This document shows positions 35,455 to 43,814 of a stretch of DNA of 64,000 bases, one piece after another (position 1 is the stretch's first letter; each line of letters begins with the position of its first letter). This DNA comes from Flavobacterium sp. 11 (GTDB lineage: Bacteria > Bacteroidota > Bacteroidia > Flavobacteriales > Flavobacteriaceae): NCBI RefSeq assembly GCF_002754315.1, contig NZ_PEFE01000001.1:806001-870000 (forward strand), written 5' to 3'. A program made the position numbers and the translations under genes. Under the pieces are notes generated by a model, which saw only the letters and a program-made list of their open reading frames with translations, did no database searches and was not told where the DNA came from.

Positions 35455-35610
35455 GCTATTTCATTTTACTTTCGGTTTCACAATATTGTGTTTTGGTTCG
35501 TATGCACATTGCAGGTAACTGTAAATATACGCATGTTTTAAAAATGAAGCAATGCTAAGATTATGATTTTAAATTACTTAAAAAATATTTACAAACAAAG
35601 TTATGGCGAA

Positions 35611-35650
35611 TGATTGCAGATTTTTGATTAACGATTTTTGATTTCAGATG
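35611..35650. repeat. Short reiterated words (GATTTTTGATT x2)
   Basis: Two direct copies of GATTTTTGATT with flanking GATTGCAGA/TTTCAGATG variants. It looks like one arm of a word-reiterated element without its partner arm. Confidence 0.5.
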
Positions 35651-35680
35651 TGGAAATATGTAAACAAATCAATTCTTTTC

Positions 35681-35794
35681 GCGTGAGGGATAAAAGCAAG
35701 CTACCGAAGTAGCGCGGATAGCCCGACGCCAATAAAAAAAGGGTCTTCTCAACGGTTACGCTGAGAAGACCCTTTTTTTATTGAGGGCACGCCC
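35681..35794. repeat. Flavobacterial structured repeat, copy C, enclosing the proC terminator
   Basis: Parts in order: GCGTGAGGGATA, a hairpin GCTAC-CGAA-GTAGC (35700-35713), GCGGATAGCCCGACGCC, the 21-bp proC terminator stem, then GGGCACGCCC. The blocks resemble flavobacterial intergenic repeats I know from other genomes, and the GATA...GGATAGC frame recalls copy B at 43686. Confidence 0.6.
35731..35782 (-). terminator. Terminator after proC
   Basis: A perfect 21-bp stem (AATAAAAAAAGGGTCTTCTCA, first 20 bases shown by arm 35731-35751; complement 35762-35782) with a 10-nt loop. Confidence 0.85.
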
Positions 35795-35803
35795 AAATAA
35801 CGC

Positions 35804-36580
35804 TTATCCCTTGATTTGTTTCAACGAAGTTTTGATTCCGCGTATCAAGGACGAACTGAATCCGTGCATTTCCATTTCGTTCAATCCGGCTATGGTACAA
35901 CCTTGTGGTGTAGTTACGCGGTCAATTAATTGTTCCGGGTGTACTTTTTCTTCCAGCAGCATTTCGGCAGCGCCTTTTACGGTTTGTGCTGAGATGGCTA
36001 ATGCGGTTTGCCAGTCAAATCCTATTTCGATTCCGGCTTGCATTGATGCGCGAATGTATCGCAACGCAAAAGCAGTTCCGCTGGCCGCAAGAACAGTTGC
36101 TGCATCCATTAATTTTTCGTCAATAATAGGAGCGGTTCCCAAACTCTGAAAAAGAGAAACTACATCTTGTGCTTTCTCTTTGTCTTTTTCGTGAAACGCA
36201 ATACAAGTGGCTGATGCACCAAACTGTGCCGCAATATTAGGCATGATTCGGATGGCACTATTAGCAGCACCGATTTTGTTCTGTAAATTTTCTATGGATA
36301 ATCCACTCACTGCCGACGCAATAATTTTATTCGAAATTACTGGAAGGATTTCAGCTAAAACGGTATCTACTTGATATGGTTTTATGGTCAAGATAATGAC
36401 ATCGGCCTCCTGAATCTGATGGATATTATTCGTAGAAACCGTAGCGCCCAATTTTTCAAGATACAGAATGCTTGATGTGTTTCTTCTGGTTACGGTAACT
36501 TGGTTTTCTGGTGAAAATTTTGATAGTCCTAATGCGATAGAAACACCTAAGTTTCCGCCGCCAATAATGTGTACTTTCAT
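35804..36580 (-). CDS. proC: Pyrroline-5-carboxylate reductase
   Basis: The 258-residue enzyme reduces pyrroline-5-carboxylate to proline with NADPH. It shows VHIIGGGNLGVSIALGL at the start, ILTIKPYQVDTVL, and AVSGLSIENLQ. The C-terminal domain has AASGTAFALRYIRAS and VTTPQGCTIAGLNEME, the family signature. Length is typical. It is a single gene with a strong terminator. A palindromic CCCGAAGCTTCGGG lies just upstream. Confidence 0.93.
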   Translation of the reverse strand: MKVHIIGGGNLGVSIALGLSKFSPENQVTVTRRNTSSILYLEKLGATVSTNNIHQIQEADVIILTIKPYQVDTVLAEILPVISNKIIASAVSGLSIENLQNKIGAANSAIRIMPNIAAQFGASATCIAFHEKDKEKAQDVVSLFQSLGTAPIIDEKLMDAATVLAASGTAFALRYIRASMQAGIEIGFDWQTALAISAQTVKGAAEMLLEEKVHPEQLIDRVTTPQGCTIAGLNEMEMHGFSSSLIRGIKTSLKQIKG

Positions 36581-36606
36581 GCTGGTTGTGGTTTTTCCTC
36601 TCCCCT

Positions 36607-36620
36607 CCCGAAGCTTCGGG
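36607..36620. repeat. Small GC-rich palindrome upstream of proC
   Basis: CCCGAAGCTTCGGG is a perfect 14-bp palindrome in an otherwise AT-rich gap, flanked by CTCTCC words on both sides. Possible small repeat unit. Confidence 0.5.
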
Positions 36621-36725
36621 ACTCTCCAAAGAAAAGTAAGCCGTTAGGGAAAAGTGTTGGTTGTGTAGTTATAGTTGTATTAGTTATTTTTCAATTTCTC
36701 TCTATTCTCTTAGTTCAATTCTTTC

Positions 36726-38078
36726 TTAAAATCCCAGAATCATTTTTGCTATCGAAAAATAAATCAGAATTCCGCAAATATCATTACTCGTTGTGATAAA
36801 AGGTCCGGTTGCTAATGCGGGGTCAATGCCAAATTTATCGAGTAACAACGGAACAAAAGTCCCTATTAACGATGCAATAATAATTACCGACATCAATGCT
36901 ATAGTAACAATAACGCCAATGATCAATTCTACATTCAACAGAAAATGACTTCCTAAAAACAATATCGTAGCCAAAATCAGTCCGTTTAATAAACTTAGTG
37001 ACACTTCTTTGACCAATCTATTAAACAAGGATCCGCTCAACGTATTGTTTGCCAAACCCTGTACTATAATTGCTGATGACTGTACGCCTACATTTCCTGC
37101 CATTGCGGCAATAAGTGGTGTGAAAAAGAACAAATTCCCATGCTCAAACATCGCTCCTTCAAACAAGCCGAGCACTTTTACGGAGATAAAACCACCCAAA
37201 AGAGCCAAAACCAACCAAGGCAATCGTGCTTTTGTATGTTCAAATATGCTGTCATCTGCTTCAACGTCTTGCGAGATACCTGCTGCCAACTGGTAATCCT
37301 CATCAGCTTCATCCTTGATTACGTCTACAATGTCATCAATGGTGATTCTTCCCACTAATCGTCCCATTTCATCTACGACAGGAATGGCTTCCAAATCGTA
37401 TTTTTGCATGATTCGGGCCACCTCAACATCTTCGGTATCTACTTTTACAGAGTTTAATTTTCGGATGTAAACATCACTTACCGGTGTTCTGGAAGAAGTG
37501 GTCAATAAATCCTTGAGTGACAAACGCCCTTTCAATCTATCTTCATCATCCACGACATAAATCGAATGAACTCTAGAGATATTTTCGGCCTGAATGCGCA
37601 TTTCTTTTACACACGTCAGCACATTCCAATTTTCATTGACTTTAACCAATTCCTTGTGCATGATTCCACCTGCGGTATCCTCATCATAACGCAATAAGTC
37701 AACAATATCTTTGGCGTGCTCAACATCCTGAAGTTCTGATATTACTTCGGCTTTCAAATCTTTCGAAAGCTCCGCAATAATATCGGCTGCATCATTTGTT
37801 TCCAGCTCATCTAATTCTTCCGCAATCTCTTTTGGTGAAAGCCTGCTTAATATATTTTCCCGCAAATCATCTTCCAGTTCCAGAAGAATTTCGGCGGTTT
37901 TTTCACTGTCTAAAACTTTAAAAATATAGGTCGCTTCATTAAAATCAAGCTCATCGAGAATTTCAGCAATATCAGCATGGTGCATATCATTCAATAAGAC
38001 TTCCAGTTGCTGGTCGTTTTTATTTTGAATGAGTTGCTCTAATTCCTGAATTAATTCTTTGCTGATTTTAAACTCCAT
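36726..38078 (-). CDS. mgtE: Magnesium transporter MgtE
   Basis: The 450-residue protein has the MgtE N-terminal superhelical domain (about 1-125, with repeated DELE/LELEDDL segments) and a CBS pair (about 135-255, e.g. [16 protein letters not shown]). Five membrane helices follow (about 280-450), with the pore segment [17 protein letters not shown]. It is an Mg2+-gated Mg2+ channel. Its start overlaps the end of rsmA by 11 bp. Confidence 0.95.
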   Translation of the reverse strand: MEFKISKELIQELEQLIQNKNDQQLEVLLNDMHHADIAEILDELDFNEATYIFKVLDSEKTAEILLELEDDLRENILSRLSPKEIAEELDELETNDAADIIAELSKDLKAEVISELQDVEHAKDIVDLLRYDEDTAGGIMHKELVKVNENWNVLTCVKEMRIQAENISRVHSIYVVDDEDRLKGRLSLKDLLTTSSRTPVSDVYIRKLNSVKVDTEDVEVARIMQKYDLEAIPVVDEMGRLVGRITIDDIVDVIKDEADEDYQLAAGISQDVEADDSIFEHTKARLPWLVLALLGGFISVKVLGLFEGAMFEHGNLFFFTPLIAAMAGNVGVQSSAIIVQGLANNTLSGSLFNRLVKEVSLSLLNGLILATILFLGSHFLLNVELIIGVIVTIALMSVIIIASLIGTFVPLLLDKFGIDPALATGPFITTSNDICGILIYFSIAKMILGF

Positions 38079-38847
38079 CGGCTTCTATTTTTTGGGTGAG
38101 TTCTATGAACTGTTCTACATTTAATTGTTCTGGTCGAAGGTCAAAAATTTTATCTTCTCTCAAACTATCCGACAAATTTAAGGTTTTTAAACTATTTCGT
38201 AACGTTTTACGTCGTTGTTGAAAAGCCGTTTTCACTACCGTAAAAAACAATTTCTCGCCACAAGGCAAGCTGTAATCTTTCTTTCTACGCAAACGTAAAA
38301 CTCCCGATTTTACCTTTGGTGGCGGAATAAAAACATTTTCGTCTACCGTAAATAAATACTCGGCATCATAAAAAGCCTGAACCAGAACCGACAGAATTCC
38401 ATACGCTTTTGTTCCCTTTTTTTCACAAATACGCTGCGCCACTTCTTTCTGGAACATCCCTGCAAATTCCGGAATCTGATCGCGGTATTCCAAAGTTCTG
38501 AAAACAATTTGTGTCGAAATATTATACGGGAAATTCCCAATAATAGCGAATTGTTTTCCTTCAAAAATATCGTTGATATTGTATTTCAAGAAATCTTTAG
38601 AAATGATTCTGTCTTTTAATTTTGGATAATTTTGGTCCAAATACGTCACTGATTCCGTATCGATTTCAATAACGTACGTATTCACCGGTTTATCCAACAA
38701 ATATTTTGTCAAAACTCCCATTCCCGGACCTATCTCTAATACATCATCATATCCTTCTAAGTTCAACGTGTCAACAATGTCTTTTGCAATGCTTTCGTCT
38801 TTCAAGAAGTGTTGTCCGAGGTGTTTTTTGGCTGTTACTTTTTCCAT
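38068..38847 (-). CDS. rsmA: 16S rRNA dimethyladenosine transferase
   Basis: I start at the Met at 38847 ([18 protein letters not shown]), the usual family N-terminus; the frame reaches 38865 but that would run into an intergenic repeat. The 259-residue enzyme dimethylates the two adenines near the 3' end of 16S rRNA. It has the SAM loop [15 protein letters not shown] and the catalytic NFPYNIS. It overlaps mgtE by 11 bp. Confidence 0.95.
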   Translation of the reverse strand: MEKVTAKKHLGQHFLKDESIAKDIVDTLNLEGYDDVLEIGPGMGVLTKYLLDKPVNTYVIEIDTESVTYLDQNYPKLKDRIISKDFLKYNINDIFEGKQFAIIGNFPYNISTQIVFRTLEYRDQIPEFAGMFQKEVAQRICEKKGTKAYGILSVLVQAFYDAEYLFTVDENVFIPPPKVKSGVLRLRRKKDYSLPCGEKLFFTVVKTAFQQRRKTLRNSLKTLNLSDSLREDKIFDLRPEQLNVEQFIELTQKIEADGV

Positions 38848-38850
38848 GTT

Positions 38851-39010
38851 GTCATTGCGAGGCACGAAGCAATCTCGCTTTATTTTAAGTTTATTTTGGC
38901 ACTAAGGCACAAAGTGTATTTTATTTCAAATTGGAGATCGCAGATTGCGACTTCAAGATTGTGGTTCAAAACGACAATCTGAATGTGATCGCTTCGTTCC
39001 TTGCAATGAC
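38851..39010. repeat. Long inverted repeat between rsmA and DUF4286 gene
   Basis: Arms 38851-38874 (GTCATTGCGAGGCACGAAGC plus AATC) and 38987-39010 are 24 nt with three mismatches, separated by 112 nt. The loop holds further GATTG/CAATC words. The unit fills the whole gap, beginning 3 nt from the rsmA start codon and ending next to the DUF4286 stop. Confidence 0.85.
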
Positions 39011-39011
39011 T

Positions 39012-39323
39012 CTAAAAATCTGCAATCAATTCTAATTCTGTTCTAAAAGCAAGCATTTTGTCTCCAAACAACTTTGCTCCTTCTTCGCGAAAAGCCGGCG
39101 CATCCTCCTGATAATATTTCTCCAAAGTTTCTTTGCTGTCTGTTGCGTATTGAACAGAATACGTTACTCCTCCCATTTCTTCTTCAATTAAAACTCGAAC
39201 CATTCTAGCCGAAGAGAATTTTCCAGTAGCCAAAATTTCAGGAATGTGTTTGTATTGCATCCAAATCATCCATTGATCGTGAACGCTTTCATGTATGTTT
39301 GTGGTAACGTTGTATAGTATCAT
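39012..39323 (-). CDS. DUF4286 protein
   Basis: The 103-residue cytoplasmic protein matches DUF4286: MILYNVTTNIHESVHDQW, then HIPEILATGKFSSARMVRVL, GGVTYSVQYATDS and the YYQEDAP stretch. It probably forms a small alpha/beta-barrel-like fold. No activity is known to me. It lies in a conserved-looking run with rsmA and mgtE downstream and a TPR protein and serS upstream. Confidence 0.88.
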   Translation of the reverse strand: MILYNVTTNIHESVHDQWMIWMQYKHIPEILATGKFSSARMVRVLIEEEMGGVTYSVQYATDSKETLEKYYQEDAPAFREEGAKLFGDKMLAFRTELELIADF

Positions 39324-39330
39324 TTTTTTT

Positions 39331-39386
39331 GTTTAACTGGTTAATTGTTTAACTGGTTAATCGACTCAACAATTAGACAGTTAAAC
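39331..39386. repeat. Word-reiterated hairpin between TPR and DUF4286 genes
   Basis: Two tandem copies of GTTTAACTGGTTAAT (39331-39346, 39347-39362) are followed by AACAATTAGACAGTTAAAC (39368-39386). The latter is the complement of the first copy with two mismatches over 19 nt, so either copy can be the left arm. Confidence 0.8.
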
Positions 39387-39390
39387 TTTT

Positions 39391-41166
39391 TTACAAATTA
39401 GTATCTCCTCGCAATTGTCTGAATTTCTTTCTGGCTTCCACAAAATAAATACTGTCCTGATGATTGAACAATACCTTTTCATATAGTGGTTTCGCTTTTT
39501 CAGGTAACAATTGCTTGTTATAAATTTCTGCCGAAAAATACAACGCTTCATCTATGTAAATTCCGTCGCTATGTTGGTCAATAATCGTTTGGTATTGGCT
39601 TAAAGCCAAAGCAAAATCACCTTTCTTTTCATATATTTTCCCCAATCGCAACAAGGTCACAGCCTCAATTTCCTGTCCTTTATAGTTTTTCAAAATCGTC
39701 TGAAACTGCGTTACCGCTTCCTGATTCCTGTTTTGATACAACAGATAATCTCCTTTTGCAAATTGCTTCAAAGCCGTTTGTGTCGAATCGGCAACAGTAT
39801 TGTCGTTGATTAACAGAAAATATTCCAAAGCATCATTGGCAATCAACTGCGTATTCGCTGATTTCAATTCCTTAAATTGTTTCAATGCCCAAGCAAAATC
39901 GGTTTTGAAATAACTGGTTTTAGCGGCTTTCAAACTGGCTTCATGTGCCATTACATCATTCTTCAAATCCAATTCAATCTGCGAATAATAAATCAAAGCC
40001 TGATTGAATTTTTCTTCGTAAAGTAAAATATCTGCCAGTTCCATTTTGGCATTAGCCACTTCATAATCATTCAATTTTAATTCCAACGCTCTCTTGACAA
40101 TTGCCTTTCCTTCCTCTGGTTTTTTCAAATTAAATGCCGTGAAATGTGCCTGAATCAGCTGCAAAGATAAGGTAAAAGGACTTATTTCAAATTGTTTCAA
40201 CAAACCGTCTAATTCTGTGCTGATGGCTGCAAAGTCATTTTCGGATGCTTTTTCAATTTTCATGGTTACCAAATACGAATTCGCCTGGATCAACAATTCT
40301 AAATCTTGTGTGTTTTCCAATACAAATCCCAAAATTTCTTTAGCTGCTTCCTGATTGTCTTCTTCAATGGCCAGTTGCCCTAAATTTACAATATTGGCAA
40401 GCGATTCCGGATTGCGTTTGTAAATGGCTTTTTCCTGAATAAATGCTTTTTCGAATTCTTTTTGTTGTACATAAAACCAACTCAAATAATGGTTCCAAAA
40501 GAGATCTTGATTTTTCTGAGTCCTTATAATTAATGCTTTGCGCAATATTTCATTGAAATTTGCATCACCTTCGTCAGCCATAAAACGAACCAATTGATTT
40601 TGGATTCTAATGGAATTTTGAGGATTCGCAAACGCCTCGTCTAGAAAAGTGGAAATCATCATTTCCATATTAGACAATTGACCGTAAAGCAATCCTATTT
40701 GATAATTGAAATTAAAATTAGGCTCTAATTCTGTGGCGGTTTGGTAGGATTTCAGTGCGTATTCGAGCAACACTTTTTTCTCAAAAGCGTTTGATATTCC
40801 GTAGACTTCATTTGGATTTTTTCTGATTCGGTCTAATGCTTGATCGTAGTACATCTTAGCTTTGACATCATTTTTTTGCAACTGAAAATTATACCCTAAC
40901 TCTACCAGAAGATTCCCTTGATTGTACTTGTTAAATCGTTCTTGAATGGCTTTTTCGGCACTTTCAAACTGTTGCAATTGCTGAGAACAATCTATTATTC
41001 TTAAGAAATACTGGGAATTTAATGGAATCTCTTGCAGCAATTCTTCATAGCTGATTTTTGCTTTTTCAAAATCGCCTTTGTCATAATAATACTGCGCTAA
41101 TTGTTCGTTTTGAGAAAAACAAAGCAATGAAAAAAACAGTGTAATATGTAGAAAAATATTTTTCAT
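39391..41166 (-). CDS. Exported tetratricopeptide-repeat protein
   Basis: The 591-residue protein has a signal peptide (to CFSQ, about 19) and then TPR-like helix pairs along its full length. Examples are QYYYDKGDFEKAKISYEELL near the start, and GKIYEKKGDFALALSQYQTI and KARPLYEKVL-type units near the end. It is likely a periplasmic scaffold. No catalytic domain is seen. It is 93 bp downstream of serS and in line with DUF4286 and rsmA. Confidence 0.85.
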   Translation of the reverse strand: MKNIFLHITLFFSLLCFSQNEQLAQYYYDKGDFEKAKISYEELLQEIPLNSQYFLRIIDCSQQLQQFESAEKAIQERFNKYNQGNLLVELGYNFQLQKNDVKAKMYYDQALDRIRKNPNEVYGISNAFEKKVLLEYALKSYQTATELEPNFNFNYQIGLLYGQLSNMEMMISTFLDEAFANPQNSIRIQNQLVRFMADEGDANFNEILRKALIIRTQKNQDLFWNHYLSWFYVQQKEFEKAFIQEKAIYKRNPESLANIVNLGQLAIEEDNQEAAKEILGFVLENTQDLELLIQANSYLVTMKIEKASENDFAAISTELDGLLKQFEISPFTLSLQLIQAHFTAFNLKKPEEGKAIVKRALELKLNDYEVANAKMELADILLYEEKFNQALIYYSQIELDLKNDVMAHEASLKAAKTSYFKTDFAWALKQFKELKSANTQLIANDALEYFLLINDNTVADSTQTALKQFAKGDYLLYQNRNQEAVTQFQTILKNYKGQEIEAVTLLRLGKIYEKKGDFALALSQYQTIIDQHSDGIYIDEALYFSAEIYNKQLLPEKAKPLYEKVLFNHQDSIYFVEARKKFRQLRGDTNL

Positions 41167-41172
41167 CTTAAA

Positions 41173-41257
41173 AGTGTTCAGTATTCAGTGTTCAGTTTGC
41201 CAAACGGTGCATTGTCCAAAAAGCTAACTGAACACCGATCACTGAGGACTGAACACT
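41173..41257. repeat. Word-reiterated hairpin between serS and TPR gene
   Basis: Arm 41173-41197 is built from AGTGTTCAGT and ATTCAGTGTTCAGTT. Arm 41226-41257 is AACTGAACACCGATCACTGA plus GGACTGAACACT, its imperfect complement with an insertion. The words TTCAGT/ACTGAA repeat five or six times. Confidence 0.75.
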
Positions 41258-41259
41258 AA

Positions 41260-42531
41260 TTAATCTATAATATCAAACCCGCAATACGGACGTAAAACCT
41301 CAGGAATTACAATCCCTTCCGGAGTTTGGTAATTTTCTAAAATTCCAGCCAAAACTCTTGGCAAAGCCAATGCGCTTCCGTTTAAGGTGTGTGCCAATTG
41401 GTTTTTTCCATCTTTGTCTTTGAAACGCAATTTCAAACGATTCGCTTGGAAAGTCTCAAAGTTAGAAACTGAACTGATTTCTAACCAACGATCTTGCGCC
41501 GTAGAAAAAACTTCGAAATCATACGTCAGAGCCGACGTGAAACCCATATCGCCACCACAAAGACGTAATATTCTATATGGTAACTTCAATTCCTGTAATA
41601 TATTTTTAACGTGTTCTACCATTCCGTCTAAAGCTTCGTATGATTTATCTGGATGTTCTACACGAACAATTTCCACTTTGTCAAATTGGTGCAAACGGTT
41701 CAATCCACGTACGTGCGCTCCATAAGAACCTGCTTCACGACGGAAACATGGCGTGTAAGCCGTAGTTAAAACGGGCAGTTCATTTTCGTTTAAGATTACA
41801 TCACGAAACAAATTCGTTACTGGAACTTCAGCCGTTGGAATCAAGTACAAATCATCGGTTTTATCATGATACATTTGCCCCTCTTTGTCCGGCAATTGTC
41901 CCGTTCCGTAAGCAGATGCTTCGTTTACCATGTGTGGAACCTGAACTTCATTATATCCTGCAGCAGTATTTTTATCCAAGAAATAATTGATCAAAGCGCG
42001 TTGTAATCGTGCTCCTTTTCCTTTATACACCGGAAATCCTGCACCAGTGATTTTTACTCCAAGCTCAAAATCAATGATGTCGTATTTTTTTACCAATTCC
42101 CAATGCGGTTGCGCTCCTTCGTGCAAAACAGGAATCTCCCCTTCTTCAAAAACATTTAAGTTTTCCTCCGGCGTTTTTCCAACAGGAACAATATCAGCAG
42201 GAAGATTGGGTAAGGTATATAATTTTTCTAAAAGTTCTGCGGCAAGTGTATCAGCAGTTTCGGCTAATTTTTTGCTTTTTTCTTTATTTAAAACGGTTTT
42301 TTCTTTTAGAATTGCGGCTTTCGCTTTCTCTCCGCCTTTCATCAATTCGCCAATATCTTTGGATAATTTATTAGATTCGGATAAAATATTGTCTAGCTCC
42401 ACTTGCGTAGCGCGACGTTTTTCATCCAGTTGTACCACTTCTTCAACAACACTTGTAGCATCGATGTTTCTCTTTGCCAAAGCCTTGATTACTTTTTCTT
42501 GATTCTCTCTAATAAATGCGATTTGTAACAT
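41260..42531 (-). CDS. serS: Seryl-tRNA synthetase
   Basis: The 423-residue class-II synthetase charges tRNA-Ser. It has the N-terminal tRNA-binding coiled-coil arm (about 1-105, Lys/Glu-rich heptads) and a catalytic core. Core motifs are motif 2 (TTAYTPCFRREAGSYG), DKVEIVRVEHPD, CGGDMGFTSALTYDFEV and motif 3 (LNGSALALPRVLAGILEN). Length is normal. Confidence 0.97.
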   Translation of the reverse strand: MLQIAFIRENQEKVIKALAKRNIDATSVVEEVVQLDEKRRATQVELDNILSESNKLSKDIGELMKGGEKAKAAILKEKTVLNKEKSKKLAETADTLAAELLEKLYTLPNLPADIVPVGKTPEENLNVFEEGEIPVLHEGAQPHWELVKKYDIIDFELGVKITGAGFPVYKGKGARLQRALINYFLDKNTAAGYNEVQVPHMVNEASAYGTGQLPDKEGQMYHDKTDDLYLIPTAEVPVTNLFRDVILNENELPVLTTAYTPCFRREAGSYGAHVRGLNRLHQFDKVEIVRVEHPDKSYEALDGMVEHVKNILQELKLPYRILRLCGGDMGFTSALTYDFEVFSTAQDRWLEISSVSNFETFQANRLKLRFKDKDGKNQLAHTLNGSALALPRVLAGILENYQTPEGIVIPEVLRPYCGFDIID

Positions 42532-42613
42532 AGCTTGATTTTTTTAACGCTAACTTTTATAATAATGGAAGCAAATTTAAGGAAATGTTTGATAGAAATG
42601 GGGGAAAAAATTC

Positions 42614-42751
42614 GTCAAAAGTCGAAAGTCATAAAGTCCAATACTAATGTATGATTCAAATGCCCTAATGTTTAATTTACATTGACAACAGAACTTCAAA
42701 AAAACAAATAAAAACAGGACTTTAAAAACTTTATGACATTGGACTTTTGAC
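42614..42751. repeat. Word-reiterated inverted repeat upstream of serS
   Basis: Arms 42614-42637 (GTCAAAAGTCGAAAGTCATA plus AAGT) and 42728-42751 match in 22 of 24 positions and enclose 90 nt. The left arm is itself three AAAGTC-type words. Confidence 0.8.
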
Positions 42752-42756
42752 TTACT

Positions 42757-43296
42757 TTAGTCTCTTTTAATCTCATGACCCACAAATTCTTCTAAGGTTG
42801 CAAACATGTCGTCTATAGAAAGGACTTCAAAATCTGGGTGGGTTTTTAAGAAAGTAGCATTCAAAGTAATTAGATTTTCTTCTATTTCAAAAAAAGTGTC
42901 GTTGTTGAGTAAATCACGGATAGGATTTACGCCTTCCAGTTTCCCTTTCAGGAATTTATTCAGCTTGACACTACTCATTAATTTTACTTTTTTGGATTGC
43001 TGTTGGAACAATTCCAAATGCTTTTCGGCACCAATTAATGCCAAACCTTCTTCGATTAATTCATTCAGTTCTTTATCCCAACCGGAATTGTATACAAACT
43101 GAGCAAAATTTCCTTCGGTATATTGTGATGCATAATAATCTAAATAATAACTCATTATAGCATCTTCGTGAATCAAATCATCGTTCAGGCCTTCCTCACG
43201 CATTAAGTTGATTACCGAAATATTAGAGTGAATTACATCTTGGAGATTTTCACTATTAAAGGCTGTTTCTGAAATAATTATTCTACCGAATTCCAT
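42757..43296 (-). CDS. Uncharacterised soluble protein
   Basis: Start taken at the Met at 43296 (MEFGRIIISETAFNSENLQD); the frame extends 24 codons upstream into a composition unlike the rest. The 179-residue product is helical and acidic, without signal or membrane segment. No family is recognised. It has LNKFLKGKLEGVNPIRDLLN and ends with a DMFATLEEFVGHEIKRD helix. It lies upstream of serS behind a word-reiterated repeat. Confidence 0.7.
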   Translation of the reverse strand: MEFGRIIISETAFNSENLQDVIHSNISVINLMREEGLNDDLIHEDAIMSYYLDYYASQYTEGNFAQFVYNSGWDKELNELIEEGLALIGAEKHLELFQQQSKKVKLMSSVKLNKFLKGKLEGVNPIRDLLNNDTFFEIEENLITLNATFLKTHPDFEVLSIDDMFATLEEFVGHEIKRD

Positions 43297-43370
43297 AGGT
43301 TTTGTGTTTGAATATATGCTGCAAATTTCGGGTAAAATAGTGAAGAATCGAAATATTTTTTTAGCCACGG

Positions 43371-43400
43371 ATTACACCGATTAGCACAGATTAATTAGCG
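43371..43400. repeat. Flavobacterial GATTA-word sequence
   Basis: TTAGCCACGGATTACACCGA and then TTAGCACAGATTAA contain three GATTA-type words. This is a single-arm sequence of a kind I recall as frequent in Flavobacterium gaps. Confidence 0.5.
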
Positions 43401-43407
43401 ATACCAT

Positions 43408-43578
43408 TTAACTGACATCAGATTCGTCACTACTCTTTTTCTGATTCATTTTTGTAACCAAAGCTTTCAAACGCAACGCTTTTTCTTTTTTTTCTTCTTG
43501 AAGTTTAGCCTTTTTTCGGTTTAGCAATTTGGTATGTAAAGCTTTATTTTTGGTGTTTTTTTCGGGTCCTTTTGCCAT
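43408..43578 (-). CDS. Small Lys-rich protein (56 aa)
   Basis: ATG at 43578 opens 56 codons to TAA at 43408. The product MAKGPEKNTKNKALHTKLLN begins a Lys/Glu-rich helix (KKAKLQEEKKEKALRLKALV) and ends in a Ser/Asp tail. The high charge suggests nucleic-acid binding or a translation-associated role, but there is no recognised family. It is divergent from metG. The call rests on clean start, even codon use and a length common for such proteins. Confidence 0.55.
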   Translation of the reverse strand: MAKGPEKNTKNKALHTKLLNRKKAKLQEEKKEKALRLKALVTKMNQKKSSDESDVS

Positions 43579-43685
43579 AATGTAGAAGCTTTGTAAATTA
43601 CGGTTACAAAGATAAAAAAAAGCCGCATTATAAACACAACGGTAACAAATTGTGTTTATATACGATCATTCTTTTTATCATGATT

Positions 43686-43768
43686 CCATAGCCCCGATAG
43701 CAGTGAAAATCCTTATTGTTTTTTCTTTAAAAACAATAAGATTGTAACGTATAGCGGGAAATAGCTTC
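43686..43768. repeat. Flavobacterial intergenic repeat, copy B
   Basis: The order is GCCCCGATAGCAGTGAAAAT, a 12-bp perfect stem (43712-43723 with 43729-43740, loop TCTTT), ATTGTAACGTATAGC and GGGAAATAGCTTC. It shares GAAAATCCTT and GGGAAATAGCT with copy A (27478). It lies upstream of the metG promoter. Confidence 0.7.
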
Positions 43769-43787
43769 AAATAAAAATTCTATTGCT

Positions 43788-43795
43788 TATTTTTG
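43788..43795 (+). promoter_or_regulatory. -7 element of metG
   Basis: TATTTTTG matches TAnnTTTG 19 bp before the start codon; the -33 side is not clear. Confidence 0.6.
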
Positions 43796-43814
43796 CGCTC
43801 TATAAAATAGAATC

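Larger units (their letters stand above)
35455..35803. other. Intergenic region between proC and amidohydrolase gene
   Basis: It holds no gene. From low to high coordinate there is AT-rich sequence with the amidohydrolase promoter somewhere in about 35460-35560, then GATTTTTGATT words (35611-35650). A structured repeat with the proC terminator (35681-35794) follows. Confidence 0.7.

Noticed and set aside
38847..38865. Longer rsmA start (MPRNDN...)
   Set aside because: The extra codons lie in the inverted repeat at 38851 and the family N-terminus begins at [14 protein letters not shown].
43297..43368. Upstream extension of the 42757-43296 protein
   Set aside because: The 24 extra codons differ in composition and overlap a GATTA-word repeat; the Met at 43296 starts a normal soluble protein.
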